The notes below the pieces were generated by a model. That model worked only from the letters and a program-made list of their open reading frames with translations, did no database searches and was not told the DNA's origin. The position numbers and the translations under genes were made by a program. This document shows positions 48,829 through 57,755 of a stretch of DNA of 64,000 nucleotides, piece by piece; within the stretch, counting starts at the first letter, position 1, and each line of letters begins with the position of its first letter. The stretch comes from Synechococcus sp. CBW1002 (GTDB taxonomy: Bacteria > Cyanobacteriota > Cyanobacteriia > PCC-6307 > Cyanobiaceae): the NCBI RefSeq assembly GCF_015840915.1, contig NZ_CP060398.1, positions 1,736,001-1,800,000 on the forward strand. Direction: 5' to 3'.

Positions 48829-50079
48829 TCACGCCAGCAGGTGCTGCGTGATCAGCTTCGCCAGTCGCTGGCTGCCCCCGGCGGGGCCCATACGGCGGCG
48901 GCCCATGGTTCCCAGCCGCTGCCTCAGCTCCGCGTCGTCCAGCCAGCGCGTCGCTGTGCGGGCCAGTTCGGCGGCGGTATGGCAGGGCAGCACGGCCCCA
49001 CCCAGCAGGCGGGACTGGCGGCGGGCGAACCCCGGCTTGAACTGTGGCCCGGGGCCCGGCAGGGAGAGGGCCGGCACCCCCAGCCCCACCAGCTGCTCGG
49101 TGGCGGTGCCGGCGGTGGCGAGCCCCAGCTCGCACCAGGCTGCCCAGCGGCCGAAGCAGCCTGGACCCACGTGCAGTTCGATGGTGCCGGCCCGCCAGCT
49201 GTCCCGCGCTCCGATCGCGCCCTGCTCCGCGCTCAGGCAGGTGCTGCTGAAGCCAGCCCGGCTCAGTAGCGGAGCCAGCTCCGCGCTGGTGGGCTGGTTG
49301 CCGCAGGCCAGCAGCAGGTGGAGGGGCCCGTTGACCCGCACCTGCAGCGCGGCCTCGAGCAGACGCTCCAGATTGCCGAGTGCTTCCGGCAGGCGGCTGC
49401 CGGGCAGCAGCAAGAGCCGCCGACCGTGGCGCAGGCCGATGGGCACGGCCTCGGTCTGGAATCCGTCCATCATCGGGTTGCCCGGGGCGAGGGCGGCAAC
49501 GCCGTGGCGCTGCAGGCCACGGGCTGTGAGTCGGTCCCGCACGGCCACCAGACGGCAGGGATCGGCGCGCATCAGCGCCCATTCCCACGGATCCCATTCA
49601 CTGCCCTTGCAGCGGTGATAGCGGTCATCAAGGCCGGGCCGACCCCAGCCCGGTGGCGGTGGTGTGGCCCAGGTGGCGTCGCTCTTGGGGGTGCCCACGA
49701 AGCCGTAGGGGCCGCCACCGCTCCAGGCCAGCAGCAGGGGCAGCAGATCCCCCACCGCCAGTACCGGATGGCCAGCACGGCCCCAGTGCCGCACCCAGCG
49801 CCACTGCCGTAGGGAGAGCAGGGGCAGGCCGGCCCGCAGGTCGCGCAGCAGGCCCCGCAGGCTCTGGTTACTGAAGCCACCGCTGGGCAGGCAGCGGCGG
49901 GGGCCCACCACCTGCAGCCAGCCGGCGGCCTCGGCCGCCGCGTAGGTCTGGCCGAGGCCCACCAGGGCCATCACCGTCAGCTGGCAGTCCGGTTGCTGCT
50001 CCCGCAGGGCCTCAAGGATGCGCAGGGCGATCAGATCCTCGCCGTGGCCGTTGCTCAGGACCAGCAGACGGGAGGGCAT
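48829..50079 (-). CDS. Lipid-A-disaccharide synthase-related protein
   Basis: A 416-residue GT-B-fold protein. It begins MPSRLLVLSNGHGEDLIALRI. It contains VGTPKSDATW, a GNPMMDGF motif, LLLLPGSRLPEALGNL and the donor-site GTATEQLVGLGVPALSLPGPGPQF, as in the family of proteins resembling LpxB but distinct from it. The sugar donor and acceptor are not known. Confidence 0.85.
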   Translation of the reverse strand: MPSRLLVLSNGHGEDLIALRILEALREQQPDCQLTVMALVGLGQTYAAAEAAGWLQVVGPRRCLPSGGFSNQSLRGLLRDLRAGLPLLSLRQWRWVRHWGRAGHPVLAVGDLLPLLLAWSGGGPYGFVGTPKSDATWATPPPPGWGRPGLDDRYHRCKGSEWDPWEWALMRADPCRLVAVRDRLTARGLQRHGVAALAPGNPMMDGFQTEAVPIGLRHGRRLLLLPGSRLPEALGNLERLLEAALQVRVNGPLHLLLACGNQPTSAELAPLLSRAGFSSTCLSAEQGAIGARDSWRAGTIELHVGPGCFGRWAAWCELGLATAGTATEQLVGLGVPALSLPGPGPQFKPGFARRQSRLLGGAVLPCHTAAELARTATRWLDDAELRQRLGTMGRRRMGPAGGSQRLAKLITQHLLA

Positions 50080-50123
50080 GCCATGGCTGATACGATCCGC
50101 TGCAGGGAGTTTGCTCCCCGGCC

Positions 50124-50194
50124 GGCGGCATGGCCAAGTGGTAAGGCAGAGGATTGCAAATCCTTTACCCCCAGTTCGAATCTGGGTGCCGCCT
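50124..50194 (+). tRNA. tRNA-Cys (anticodon GCA)
   Basis: Acceptor GGCGGCA (50124-50130) pairs with TGCCGCC (50187-50193); anticodon stem GAGGA/TCCTT with loop TTGCAAA gives GCA; T arm CCCAGTTCGAATCTGGG. CCA is not encoded. Confidence 0.95.
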
Positions 50195-50275
50195 TGATGA
50201 TCCGAACTCCAGCTTTAGTTCATGGTGGCTGAGCTGAATCTCTGGCTTCCGAGCCGAGTGGCAGCGCGCCTGCGC

Positions 50276-50359
50276 TCAGGTGAAGATGCCGAACATCACC
50301 GAGAGCAGGGCGAATCCGACGGCGCCCACCAGGGCCAGCAGCGATGTGGTGTGCAGCAT
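50276..50359 (-). CDS. 27-residue single-helix membrane peptide
   Basis: A tiny frame translating to MLHTTSLLALVGAVGFALLS followed by VMFGIFT, essentially one transmembrane helix. A strong Shine-Dalgarno GGAGGA lies 5 nt before the ATG, and TAGGAT further upstream could be a -10. The size resembles small subunits of photosynthetic complexes (PetL, PetN, Psb and Psa peptides), but the sequence matches none that I recognise. It sits between tRNA-Cys and the secreted-protein gene, on the minus strand. Confidence 0.5.
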   Translation of the reverse strand: MLHTTSLLALVGAVGFALLSVMFGIFT

Positions 50360-50431
50360 GACGTCCTCCGATGGGTCAATCCTAAAGGAAATCTGTAGGC
50401 CCGCCAGTGGTTGTTGCAACCCTTTGCGGGG

Positions 50432-50470
50432 CCTCGGTCGTCGCCCTCAGTCGTCGCCCTCAGTGGTCGC
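50432..50470 (-). repeat. 13-nt tandem repeat at a gene end
   Basis: Three units, CCTCGGTCGTCGC, CCTCAGTCGTCGC and CCTCAGTGGTCGC (plus strand). The last spans the stop codon of the secreted-protein gene. The unit is not a multiple of three, so a change in copy number would change the C-terminus. Confidence 0.7.
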
Positions 50471-51344
50471 CCTCAACGCGCCACAGTCCACCGTCTCCGT
50501 CATGGGCTTCGCAGCGGAAGTGGTGTCGATCGAGGCGGCACTCCCCCCGGGCCAGGCGGCTGCTGGGCAGCCTTGTCACCAACCCCTGGTCGTCGTAGCT
50601 GCGGCTGGCGACCGTGCTCACCTTCACCAGCAGGGGCCATTGGGGGCTGCATCGACCCGCCTGGCACTGCAGGGAGGCACTGCCTGGCTCCAGCAGTCCC
50701 ACGAAGACCAGTTGCTCACTCGAGAAGCGGGAGCCACCCCCGCGGCCGATGATCTGGATGCTGAGCAGTCCCTCCATCAGTTGATCGAGGCGCAGGCTCT
50801 GGCAGCCCCGGCTTTCCTGCGTGGCGTCGGGCTCATCGCCCACCGGCAGGTCATGCCTCCCGTTGAGGTTGCTCTTCGGTAGGACCGCTGCCTTCATCGG
50901 GGCCGCCGCAGCATGCGCGGGTGACTCGGCAGGCACTGCAGGGGGCTCCCTGGTCTCTCCCGAGAGCGTGTTGCCATCTCCAGGCTCGTTTGCGGCGCTC
51001 TCCTCAAGGCTCGGCAGAGGTGGCGGAGGGTGCGTAGGCCGCGGCCGCTCCAGGGGCTGCTGGCTGTCAGAGTTTTGCGTCCGGCTGGCAGGACGGGCCG
51101 CCCCAACGCGCTGGATTGCCCGGGCCGCGCGCTGTGGCGCTGGTCCTTGAGGCGGCGCCGGCCCAGCCTCAAGGACCAGCGCTTGCCACCGGCAGTGGCT
51201 CACTGAGGTTTCCCAGCGGCCGAAATCTTCCGGGGGATTGCCAGCTGCCCCTGGGGACACCAGGGCTTCGACTGCGCCGAAGCACATGCAGAGCGCCATG
51301 GCTGTAGCCGCTCTCACCAGATTCGGCATGCTGCGCATCGGCAT
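50460..51344 (-). CDS. Secreted hypothetical protein
   Basis: A 294-residue protein with a signal peptide (hydrophobic segment AATAMALCMCFGAVEALVS) after two possible upstream Met starts. Then come a Pro/Arg/Glu-rich low-complexity stretch (about 65-160) and a C-terminal region of about 110 residues with four or more cysteines (SLQCQAGRCSPQW, RGECRLDRHHFRCEAHDG). Paired cysteines suggest an exported, disulfide-bonded domain. No family is recognised. A small Cys-rich gene lies 38 nt upstream on the same strand. Confidence 0.55.
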   Translation of the reverse strand: MPMRSMPNLVRAATAMALCMCFGAVEALVSPGAAGNPPEDFGRWETSVSHCRWQALVLEAGPAPPQGPAPQRAARAIQRVGAARPASRTQNSDSQQPLERPRPTHPPPPLPSLEESAANEPGDGNTLSGETREPPAVPAESPAHAAAAPMKAAVLPKSNLNGRHDLPVGDEPDATQESRGCQSLRLDQLMEGLLSIQIIGRGGGSRFSSEQLVFVGLLEPGSASLQCQAGRCSPQWPLLVKVSTVASRSYDDQGLVTRLPSSRLARGECRLDRHHFRCEAHDGDGGLWRVEGDH

Positions 51345-51382
51345 CGTGGCACCGCTGCCCGTGTTGGCGGCATTGCCGAGGC

Positions 51383-51622
51383 TCAGTAGCCCGAATCGGC
51401 CACGCAGATGCCCTGGCAGCTGATGTCGTTGCTGGCGGTGCGGCCACAGTGCTGGCAGAGCACACGATCAGGCTGTGGCTGCACGGCTGGCTCTGCTGGC
51501 TTGGTCGCCACAGCAGCGCCGGCTGTGGCTCTGGCCTGAACAGCGCTTGGTTCTGCGGGCAGGGAGGACATCGGGCTGGGGGCAGTGGGGAGCGGCAGCA
51601 CGATCATGGCGTTTCCGTTCAT
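51383..51622 (-). CDS. Small Cys4 zinc-ribbon-like protein
   Basis: A 79-residue frame (ATG at 51622; ATG at 51607 gives 74). The N-terminal half is Ala/Pro-rich. The end LCQHCGRTASNDISCQGIC, then VADSGY, has the pattern Cys-x2-Cys-x9-Cys-x3-Cys and probably binds zinc. I recall similar short proteins ending C..CGRTA.NGI.C.G.CVADS.Y in marine picocyanobacteria, of unknown function. It is divergent from the aldo/keto reductase, with only 12 nt between the ATG codons. Confidence 0.6.
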   Translation of the reverse strand: MNGNAMIVLPLPTAPSPMSSLPAEPSAVQARATAGAAVATKPAEPAVQPQPDRVLCQHCGRTASNDISCQGICVADSGY

Positions 51623-51634
51623 GGGGTTCGGGGA

Positions 51635-52609
51635 ATGGCGCTGCAGACCACCCAGCCGGGGATCGGCGTCGGCACCTGGGCCTGGGGAAACCGGCTCCTC
51701 TGGGGCTACGAGCCCTCCCAGGATCCCCAGCTGGAGGCCACCTTCCGGCAAGCTCTGGACCGGGGGCTCCATTTCTTTGATACGGCGGATTCCTACGGCA
51801 CGGGCCGTTTCGATGGCCGCAGCGAGGACCTGCTGGGCCGTTGCTGTGGGGTCCTTTCGCCACTGGAACGGCAACGGCTCACTGTGGCCACCAAGCTGGC
51901 ACCCTTCCCCTGGCGCTGGGGGCGGGGGGGATTCCGGCGGGCATTCGCCGCTTCGCGCCGGCGTCTCCAGGGGAAACTGGACCGGGTCCAGCTGCACTGG
52001 AGCACGGCCCGGTATGCGCCCTGGCAGGAAGCGCCGCTGCTCGATGGCCTCGCCGACCTGGTGATCGCAGGGGAGGTGGCCGGTCTGGGGTTGTCGAACA
52101 TGGGGCCGCGGCGCCTGCGGCAGGTGCAGGCCCGCCTGGCTGAACGCGGCATCCCGATCCTCAGCCTGCAGGTGCAGCTCTCCCTGCTGGCCCCTGAGCC
52201 GATCGCTCCCGATGGTGTGGCGGCGGTCTGCCGGGAGCTGGGCATCGCCTTGATCGCCTACAGCCCCCTGGCCCTTGGGGTGCTCGGCCAGCCGCCTGGA
52301 GAGTTGGCCCACACGTTGTCGGGTCCCCGGGGCGCCCTGCAGCGGCGGCTGTTGCCGGCAGCCCAACCGTTGCTGCAGGCCCTCCAGGAGATCGCTGGCT
52401 CCCGTGGGGCCACGCCAGCGGCGGTGGCGCTCAATTGGTGCCGGGCCCATGGCGCCATGCCGATCCCGGGGCTGCGGCGACCGGAGCAGGTCGACGCCGC
52501 AGCGGCGGCCCTCTCCTGGACGCTGAGCGAGGCGGAGCGTCAGGGGCTGGATGACCTGGCCCTTGCCAATCGGGTCCGCATGCCTGCCAACCCCTTCCAG
52601 AGCGCCTGA
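51635..52609 (+). CDS. Aldo/keto reductase
   Basis: A TIM-barrel NADPH-dependent oxidoreductase of 324 residues. It has GIGVGTWAWGNRLLWGY at the start, the FFDTADSYGTGR segment (Asp and Tyr of the catalytic tetrad), VATKLAPFPWR (Lys), LHWS, GLGLSNMG and the nucleotide-binding end GATPAAVALNWCRAHGAMPIPG. The substrate is unknown. The reading frame is open upstream to 51449, but the ATG at 51635 fits the family. Confidence 0.9.
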   Translation: MALQTTQPGIGVGTWAWGNRLLWGYEPSQDPQLEATFRQALDRGLHFFDTADSYGTGRFDGRSEDLLGRCCGVLSPLERQRLTVATKLAPFPWRWGRGGFRRAFAASRRRLQGKLDRVQLHWSTARYAPWQEAPLLDGLADLVIAGEVAGLGLSNMGPRRLRQVQARLAERGIPILSLQVQLSLLAPEPIAPDGVAAVCRELGIALIAYSPLALGVLGQPPGELAHTLSGPRGALQRRLLPAAQPLLQALQEIAGSRGATPAAVALNWCRAHGAMPIPGLRRPEQVDAAAAALSWTLSEAERQGLDDLALANRVRMPANPFQSA

Positions 52610-52620
52610 ATCGATCCTGC

Positions 52621-53292
52621 TCAGCCGATGGCTTCGGCCGGCTCGGGGGCTGGGGTAAGGACCACCGGCAGGGCGCGCGGGCGTTCCTCGGCTGCCGCCA
52701 CCACGACCGGACCGTCCAGCCGTCGCAGCAGTGGCGCTGGCGAACCCACGGATACAGGCGCTTCGCTCTGCGTGCTCTCCTCGGAACCGTCTGGCCCACA
52801 GGCCGCCAAGGCTTCCTGCAGCAGGGAGTCGAAGGTGGCACCAGGTAACCGGTGGCGTGCCACTTCCAGGAAGGCACGGGCCAGGGATTCGCCGGCGGCA
52901 GCCCGCAACGCCGGGTTGCTGCGCCGCAGTTCCTGCTCCTCCTGAATGGCGCCGATGAACCGTTCGGTCACGTCCCGCTTGGTGGATGCCCGGATGCGGG
53001 TGTCCTGCTCCGCTTCGCTGAGGGACACCTGACCCTCGAGTTCCTCCAGACGCCGCCGCAGGCTTTCCAGCACCTCCTGCGCCTCCTTGGCCACGTGGGC
53101 CAGCTGGCCGTCTGACAGACGCGGCAGATCGGCCACGTAGACCTTGCCGTGATCACGCAGGGCCAGGAAGGTGGGCCGCAGGCCGCCGCTGCGAGGTCCG
53201 GTGAATCCTTCGCGGGGGCGTTGTGGACGGACCGGAGGCCTGGGGCCGGCGGAGCTACGTCGCCGGGTGATGCGTTTGGAGGTATCGAACAT
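52621..53292 (-). CDS. Conserved hypothetical coiled-coil protein
   Basis: A 223-residue soluble protein. The N-terminal ~45 residues are Arg/Pro-rich (MFDTSKRITRRRSSAGPRPP). A conserved-looking middle (TFLALRDHGKVYVADLPRLSDGQL) leads into a helix predicted to form a coiled coil (LESLRRRLEELEGQVSLSE), then another helical part and a Pro/Ala-rich tail. No family is recognised. It lies 134 nt downstream of purM on the same strand and is convergent with the aldo/keto reductase. Confidence 0.6.
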   Translation of the reverse strand: MFDTSKRITRRRSSAGPRPPVRPQRPREGFTGPRSGGLRPTFLALRDHGKVYVADLPRLSDGQLAHVAKEAQEVLESLRRRLEELEGQVSLSEAEQDTRIRASTKRDVTERFIGAIQEEQELRRSNPALRAAAGESLARAFLEVARHRLPGATFDSLLQEALAACGPDGSEESTQSEAPVSVGSPAPLLRRLDGPVVVAAAEERPRALPVVLTPAPEPAEAIG

Positions 53293-53426
53293 GGGCTCAG
53301 AAAACGAATGACATGCGACGCGCAGCGTCCGCAGGCCTCGGTGCCGTGTTGCCGGCAGGCGGTGGAGCGGGCGCTGGGGAAGGTTAAGCAGGGCGGATGA
53401 CCCCACCGGCGCCCTGGCGCCTGGCT

Positions 53427-54464
53427 TCAGTACGGCAAACCGGCCAGTGGTGCCTCCGCCGGCACCTCGCCCTGTCGCACCTCACCGAGCAGCCAGGCCT
53501 GGTGACCCAGCTCGCGGCAGGCCTCAAGCACTGCATCGCTGGCGGCCTGCGGCACCACAAGGCAGAAACCCACCCCAAGATTGAACGTGTTCCAGAGGTC
53601 GGCTTCGGGCACCTCGCCGCTCTGCTGCAGCCAGCGGAACAGGGGCGGTCGCTCCCAGCTGCCGGCCTCGATGGCGGCATGGAGCCCGTCCGGCAGGCTG
53701 CGGGGCAGATTCTCAGGCAGGCCTCCGCCAGTGATGTGAGCCATGCCATGCAGCGGCAGACGCCGCTGCCGCAGCCCCTTTACCAGGGCCCCATAGAGAC
53801 GGGTGGGCTCTAGCAGGGTGTCGATCAGGGGCTCTCCGGTCTGTGGCAGCCGTGTGTCCTGGGTGACATGGTTCATCTCCAGGATGCGGCGCACCAGGCT
53901 GAAGCCATTGCTGTGCACACCACTGCTGGCCACCGCCAGGATCCGGTCGCCCGCCTGCACCGCCCTCCCGTCGATCAGCTCGTCTTCCTCCACCACGGCC
54001 ACGCAGAAGCCGGCCAGGTCGTAGCGGCCGGGGCCGTAGAAGCCGGGCATCTCCGCCGTTTCGCCACCCAGCAAGGCGCAGCCGCTCTGGCGGCAACCGT
54101 CGGCGATGCCTTCCACCACGGCCGCCATGGCCTCGGGGCTGAGCTTGCCGGTGGCGATGTAGTCAAGGAAGAAGAGAGGTTCGGCGCCGCTGGTGATCAC
54201 GTCGTTGACGCACATGGCCACCAGGTCGATGCCGACGGCGTGATGGCGACCGTGGGCCTGGGCCAGCTCCAGCTTGGTGCCTACCCCATCGGTTCCTGAT
54301 ACGAGCAGGGGGCGCTTGAGGCCTTCGGGCAGGCGGCAGAGCCCGCCGAAGCCGCCCAGACCACCCACCACCTCCGGGCGGCGGGTGGATTCAACGCTGC
54401 TGCGGATGCGATCAACGAAGGCTCGCCCCGCCACCACATCCACTCCTGCCGTGCGGTAATCCAT
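53427..54464 (-). CDS. purM: Phosphoribosylformylglycinamidine cyclo-ligase
   Basis: AIR synthetase, fifth step of purine synthesis. The 345-residue protein starts [20 protein letters not shown] and includes [35 protein letters not shown] (in part), [13 protein letters not shown] and [16 protein letters not shown]. Length and motifs match the family throughout. Confidence 0.97.
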   Translation of the reverse strand: MDYRTAGVDVVAGRAFVDRIRSSVESTRRPEVVGGLGGFGGLCRLPEGLKRPLLVSGTDGVGTKLELAQAHGRHHAVGIDLVAMCVNDVITSGAEPLFFLDYIATGKLSPEAMAAVVEGIADGCRQSGCALLGGETAEMPGFYGPGRYDLAGFCVAVVEEDELIDGRAVQAGDRILAVASSGVHSNGFSLVRRILEMNHVTQDTRLPQTGEPLIDTLLEPTRLYGALVKGLRQRRLPLHGMAHITGGGLPENLPRSLPDGLHAAIEAGSWERPPLFRWLQQSGEVPEADLWNTFNLGVGFCLVVPQAASDAVLEACRELGHQAWLLGEVRQGEVPAEAPLAGLPY

Positions 54465-54900
54465 TCAGGGTGTCTCCAGGCGTCGCTCGTCTTCCACCGA
54501 TCCTGCCGCTTCTCGCTCCCCGACCCTCGACTTGCCGCCGTCCAGCGATCCGTTACGCACGAATTCGGTGGTCGATTCTCGAATCGGCACAAGTTTTAAT
54601 CAGCGCAGCTTATGTAAGTGATTGACCTTGCTGATGGGCCGAGGCTGGCGTGGGGCGGGCGAAGCCTGTAGGTGTCAAGAATCTGGGGAATGATGACAGT
54701 TCCTGATCGCCAATCGGTTGTCCACGGATAACCAATTGGCTGGTCCAGTGCGGTTAAGTTCTGCTCGTCGTCATTTCCCGATAGGAACTCCGCCGACGGC
54801 TTCTGCCTCTACCTCTTCCGCAATTGAGGCTTGAAGTCATCGTCAACTGGTCATCTGATCCTTGGATGTCAGTTGCTTTGGGCGGCGAGTTTCGCCTGTC
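54465..54900. other. Divergent intergenic region, purM / rlpA
   Basis: A 436-nt region, more A+T-rich than most of the window (notably 54590-54860). It presumably carries the promoters of purM (minus) and rlpA (plus). A TTAAGT/TTATGTAAG-type stretch near 54605-54620 could be promoter-like. No gene, tRNA or clear hairpin was seen. Confidence 0.4.
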
Positions 54901-55500
54901 ATGCGAGCAACATTTTCTCTCGGTGTTCTCACCGCCCTAATTTTTGGTGCCGGTTCTGTCTTCCCTGCCATAGCGGAAGTCGGCCGAACAACTCCACTGA
55001 CCTTGAGCGGCGCCCTGGATGGCCTTTCCATCGACGTGGCTCCAGCCAAGGGGACTTCGGATCTGGCGTTGGCTGCTTCCTCTGCTCCGAGTTCAGCCGT
55101 TGCCATTCGTCAGGTTGAAGATTCCTCGGCTCCCGCCAAGCCGTCGCTGATGCAGCAGGCGCCGATCGCCCCACTGGCATCGGCTTCGGTTCGTCTTCCC
55201 GAAGTGGCACAGGTGATCACCGGTCAGGCCAGCTGGTATGGGCCCGGTTTCTTCGGCAACCGCACCGCCAATGGTGAGGTGTTCCGGCCCGGTACCCGTA
55301 CAGCAGCTCACCGCACTCTCCCCTTTGGCACCAAGGTGCGGGTCACCAATCTCCGTAATGGGAGGTCGTCGGTGGTCCGCATCAACGACCGGGGTCCGTT
55401 CCACGGAAACCGTGTGATCGATCTGGCCCATGGTGCCGCTCAGGATCTCGGTCTGGTCTCCAGCGGTGTTGCTCAGGTGAAGCTCGAAGTCCTGCGCTGA
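54901..55500 (+). CDS. rlpA: RlpA-like septal ring lytic transglycosylase
   Basis: An exported double-psi beta-barrel protein that acts on naked glycan strands. The 199-residue product has a signal peptide (TFSLGVLTALIFGAGSVFPAIA) and a Ser/Ala-rich linker (about 25-105). The RlpA domain follows: GQASWYGPGFFGNRTANGEVF, AAHRTLPFGTKVRVTNLRNG and the catalytic-type RINDRGPFHGNRVIDL with its Asp. The ATG at 54901 is chosen over 54862 because the signal peptide starts there. No C-terminal SPOR domain is present. Confidence 0.9.
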   Translation: MRATFSLGVLTALIFGAGSVFPAIAEVGRTTPLTLSGALDGLSIDVAPAKGTSDLALAASSAPSSAVAIRQVEDSSAPAKPSLMQQAPIAPLASASVRLPEVAQVITGQASWYGPGFFGNRTANGEVFRPGTRTAAHRTLPFGTKVRVTNLRNGRSSVVRINDRGPFHGNRVIDLAHGAAQDLGLVSSGVAQVKLEVLR

Positions 55501-55523
55501 GCCCGACCCGGCCTCAGCCCTTG

Positions 55524-55554
55524 GCCCATCCGTCAACCTGGCGGATGGGCTTTT
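55524..55554 (+). terminator. Intrinsic terminator after rlpA
   Basis: GCCCATCCG (55524-55532) pairs with CGGATGGGC (55542-55550), followed by TTTT. It lies just before the panC-cmk GTG. Confidence 0.8.
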
Positions 55555-55566
55555 GCTGTCAATCCT

Positions 55567-57156
55567 GTGTCTCGCCTGCCCTTTCCCCTGCTCACGTCGC
55601 GCACGGAGCTGAGCCGCTGGTGCACCGAGATCCGCGCCTCCGGCCGCCCACTCCATGTGGTGCCCACCATGGGCGCGCTGCATCGGGGCCATCAGGAACT
55701 GATCCGTCGGGCGGCTCGGGGGGGGGGCTCCGGTTCACCGGCCGTGCTGGTGAGTGTGTTCGTCAACCCGCTGCAGTTCGGAGCCGGTGAGGATTTCGAA
55801 CGCTATCCGCGGGATCTGACAGCCGATGCAGGCCTGGCGGCGGCGGCGGGCGCTGACGCCCTGTTCGCTCCGAATGCGGAGGAGATCTATCCGGGCGGTG
55901 CAGCCGCCCTCACCCGCATCCAGCCACCGGCCCAGCTGCAGGCCTCGCTCTGTGGTCGCCAGCGCCCCGGTCACTTCGAGGGTGTGGCCACCGTGGTGGC
56001 CCGGTTGCTGGCGCTGGTGCGTCCTGATCGTCTCCTGCTGGGGGAGAAGGACTGGCAGCAGCTGGTGATTCTGCGGCGTGTGGTGGCGGATCTGGCCCTG
56101 CCGGTGACCGTGCAGGGCTGCGGCACTGTTCGGGAACCTGATGGGCTGGCCTGCAGCTCCCGCAATCGCTACCTCAGCCCGGTGGAGCGGCAGCGGGCGG
56201 CGATGCTGCCTGTTGCCCTGGCCCGGGCGGGGGAGCTTTATCGCTCTGGAGAGCGGCAGGCCGCTCCATTGCTGGAGGCTGTTCGCGCGCCGTTGGAGGC
56301 GGTGGGTTTGACAGTGGAGTATGGGGAGCTGGTGGAGCCCCATGGTCTCCAGCCCCTGCGGCAGGCGAGCTCGTTCTGCCTGTTGGCGGTGGCTGCCCGC
56401 TGCGGCTCCAGTCGCCTGATCGATCACACCTTTCTGATGAGCCGTCCCCCGATCGTTGCCATCGATGGCCCCGCCGGTGCCGGAAAGAGCACCGTGACCC
56501 GTGCCTTCGCTCAGCGGCTGGGCCTGCTCTATCTCGATACGGGGGCGATGTACCGGGCTCTCACCTGGTGGGTGCAGCGCCAGGGCCTCGATCTGTCCTC
56601 TCTCCCTGACCTGGCCCCGCAGTTGCAGCTCCTCGATCTGCAGCTGAGCCTGGCGGAGGACGGCAGCCAGCGGGTCAAGCTCGATGGGCAGGATGTCACC
56701 GAGGCGATCCGCTCCCCCGAGGTGACGGCCCTCGTGTCGCAGGTGGCGGCCCAGCCCTGCGTGCGCAACGTGCTCACACGCCAGCAGCAGGCACTGGGCC
56801 GCAGGGGAGGTCTGGTGGCGGAAGGCCGCGACATCGGCACCGCCGTGTTTCCCGACGCCGAGCTGAAGGTGTTCCTGACGGCCACCCCTGCGGAACGGGC
56901 CCGCCGGCGCGCCCTCGATCTTGAGCAGAGGGGGTTCGCAGTGCCGCCCCTGGCGGAGCTGGAAGCGCAGATCGCCGAACGGGATCATCTCGACTCGACC
57001 CGTGCCGTGGCGCCGCTGCTGCAGGCCGAAGATGCTGTCGCCCTGGTCACCGATGGCCTGACGATCGAGGCCGTGATCCAGCGGCTCGTCGATCTGTTCC
57101 GCGAGCGGGTGCCGGAGGATGCCTGGCCGGCTCCCGCTGAGCCCCTGCAGGACTGA
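55567..57156 (+). CDS. panC/cmk: Bifunctional pantothenate synthetase / cytidylate kinase
   Basis: A fusion typical of cyanobacteria, 529 residues from a GTG. The N-terminal part (about 1-285) is pantoate-beta-alanine ligase: VPTMGALHRGHQELI, FVNPLQFGAGEDFERYPR, LLGEKDWQQL and CSSRNRYLS. The C-terminal part (about 290-520) is (d)CMP kinase: IDGPAGAGKSTVTRAFA P-loop, YLDTGAMYRALT and AEGRDIGTAVFPDAELKVFL (20). The fusion ties coenzyme A precursor synthesis to pyrimidine nucleotide phosphorylation with no known functional link. Confidence 0.96.
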   Translation: MSRLPFPLLTSRTELSRWCTEIRASGRPLHVVPTMGALHRGHQELIRRAARGGGSGSPAVLVSVFVNPLQFGAGEDFERYPRDLTADAGLAAAAGADALFAPNAEEIYPGGAAALTRIQPPAQLQASLCGRQRPGHFEGVATVVARLLALVRPDRLLLGEKDWQQLVILRRVVADLALPVTVQGCGTVREPDGLACSSRNRYLSPVERQRAAMLPVALARAGELYRSGERQAAPLLEAVRAPLEAVGLTVEYGELVEPHGLQPLRQASSFCLLAVAARCGSSRLIDHTFLMSRPPIVAIDGPAGAGKSTVTRAFAQRLGLLYLDTGAMYRALTWWVQRQGLDLSSLPDLAPQLQLLDLQLSLAEDGSQRVKLDGQDVTEAIRSPEVTALVSQVAAQPCVRNVLTRQQQALGRRGGLVAEGRDIGTAVFPDAELKVFLTATPAERARRRALDLEQRGFAVPPLAELEAQIAERDHLDSTRAVAPLLQAEDAVALVTDGLTIEAVIQRLVDLFRERVPEDAWPAPAEPLQD

Positions 57157-57221
57157 CCAGCGCCTGCAGGGGCTCAGCGGGGCTGCCCGATGCGATGGGC
57201 AGTCCGGGCGGGCTGCCTGTT

Positions 57222-57755
57222 TCAATCCAGACTGGCGCGCAAGTCCTCCAGCAGTCCGCTGCAGGCGTCTTCCAGCAGATCCAGGACCTGCTCGAAGCCT
57301 TCCTCGCCCCCGTAGTAGGGATCCGGCACCTCCCGTGCCCTGAAGCGGCGGCAATGGTTGGTGATCGGTTCGACCAGGGCGCCAGGGTGGGCTGCCCCAT
57401 TCCCGTCCGTTGCCTCTGCGTCTGTCCTTTCTGATTTTTGCCGTCCTGCGCGGGCCAGGCTCTGCACCGCCCTGAGGTTGTCCTCGTCCATCGTCAGGAT
57501 GCGATCGAAGCGGTCCAGGTCGGCGCGCTCGATCTGGCGGGCCCGGCTCGGCAGCGCAATGCCGCGCCGGGCCGCGGCGGCCCGCATCCTGGGGTCGGCC
57601 TGCCGGCCCACGTGCCAGCCGCCGGTGCCGGCCGAATCCACCACAACGGCCTGCTCCAGACCCTCGCGGGCCAGCAGATGCAGAAACACCCCCTCCGCAG
57701 CGGGGGAACGGCAGATGTTGCCGAGGCAGACGAACAGCAGACGCGGTTCAGCCAT
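57222..57755 (-). CDS. Low-molecular-weight protein tyrosine phosphatase
   Basis: A phosphatase of 177 residues. The P-loop is CLGNICRS with nucleophile Cys10 and Arg16, and the general acid is in the VPDPYYGG loop. It is about 20 residues longer than usual owing to an Arg/Glu/Asp-rich insertion after LARAGRQK (about residues 103-125). The start overlaps the cpcF end by 8 nt, so it is probably co-transcribed with the phycocyanin lyase genes. The substrates are unknown. Confidence 0.9.
   Translation of the reverse strand: MAEPRLLFVCLGNICRSPAAEGVFLHLLAREGLEQAVVVDSAGTGGWHVGRQADPRMRAAAARRGIALPSRARQIERADLDRFDRILTMDEDNLRAVQSLARAGRQKSERTDAEATDGNGAAHPGALVEPITNHCRRFRAREVPDPYYGGEEGFEQVLDLLEDACSGLLEDLRASLD

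Noticed and set aside
55735..57354. 539-codon minus-strand frame opposite panC-cmk
   Set aside because: Antisense shadow of a conserved fusion gene; no domain recognised.
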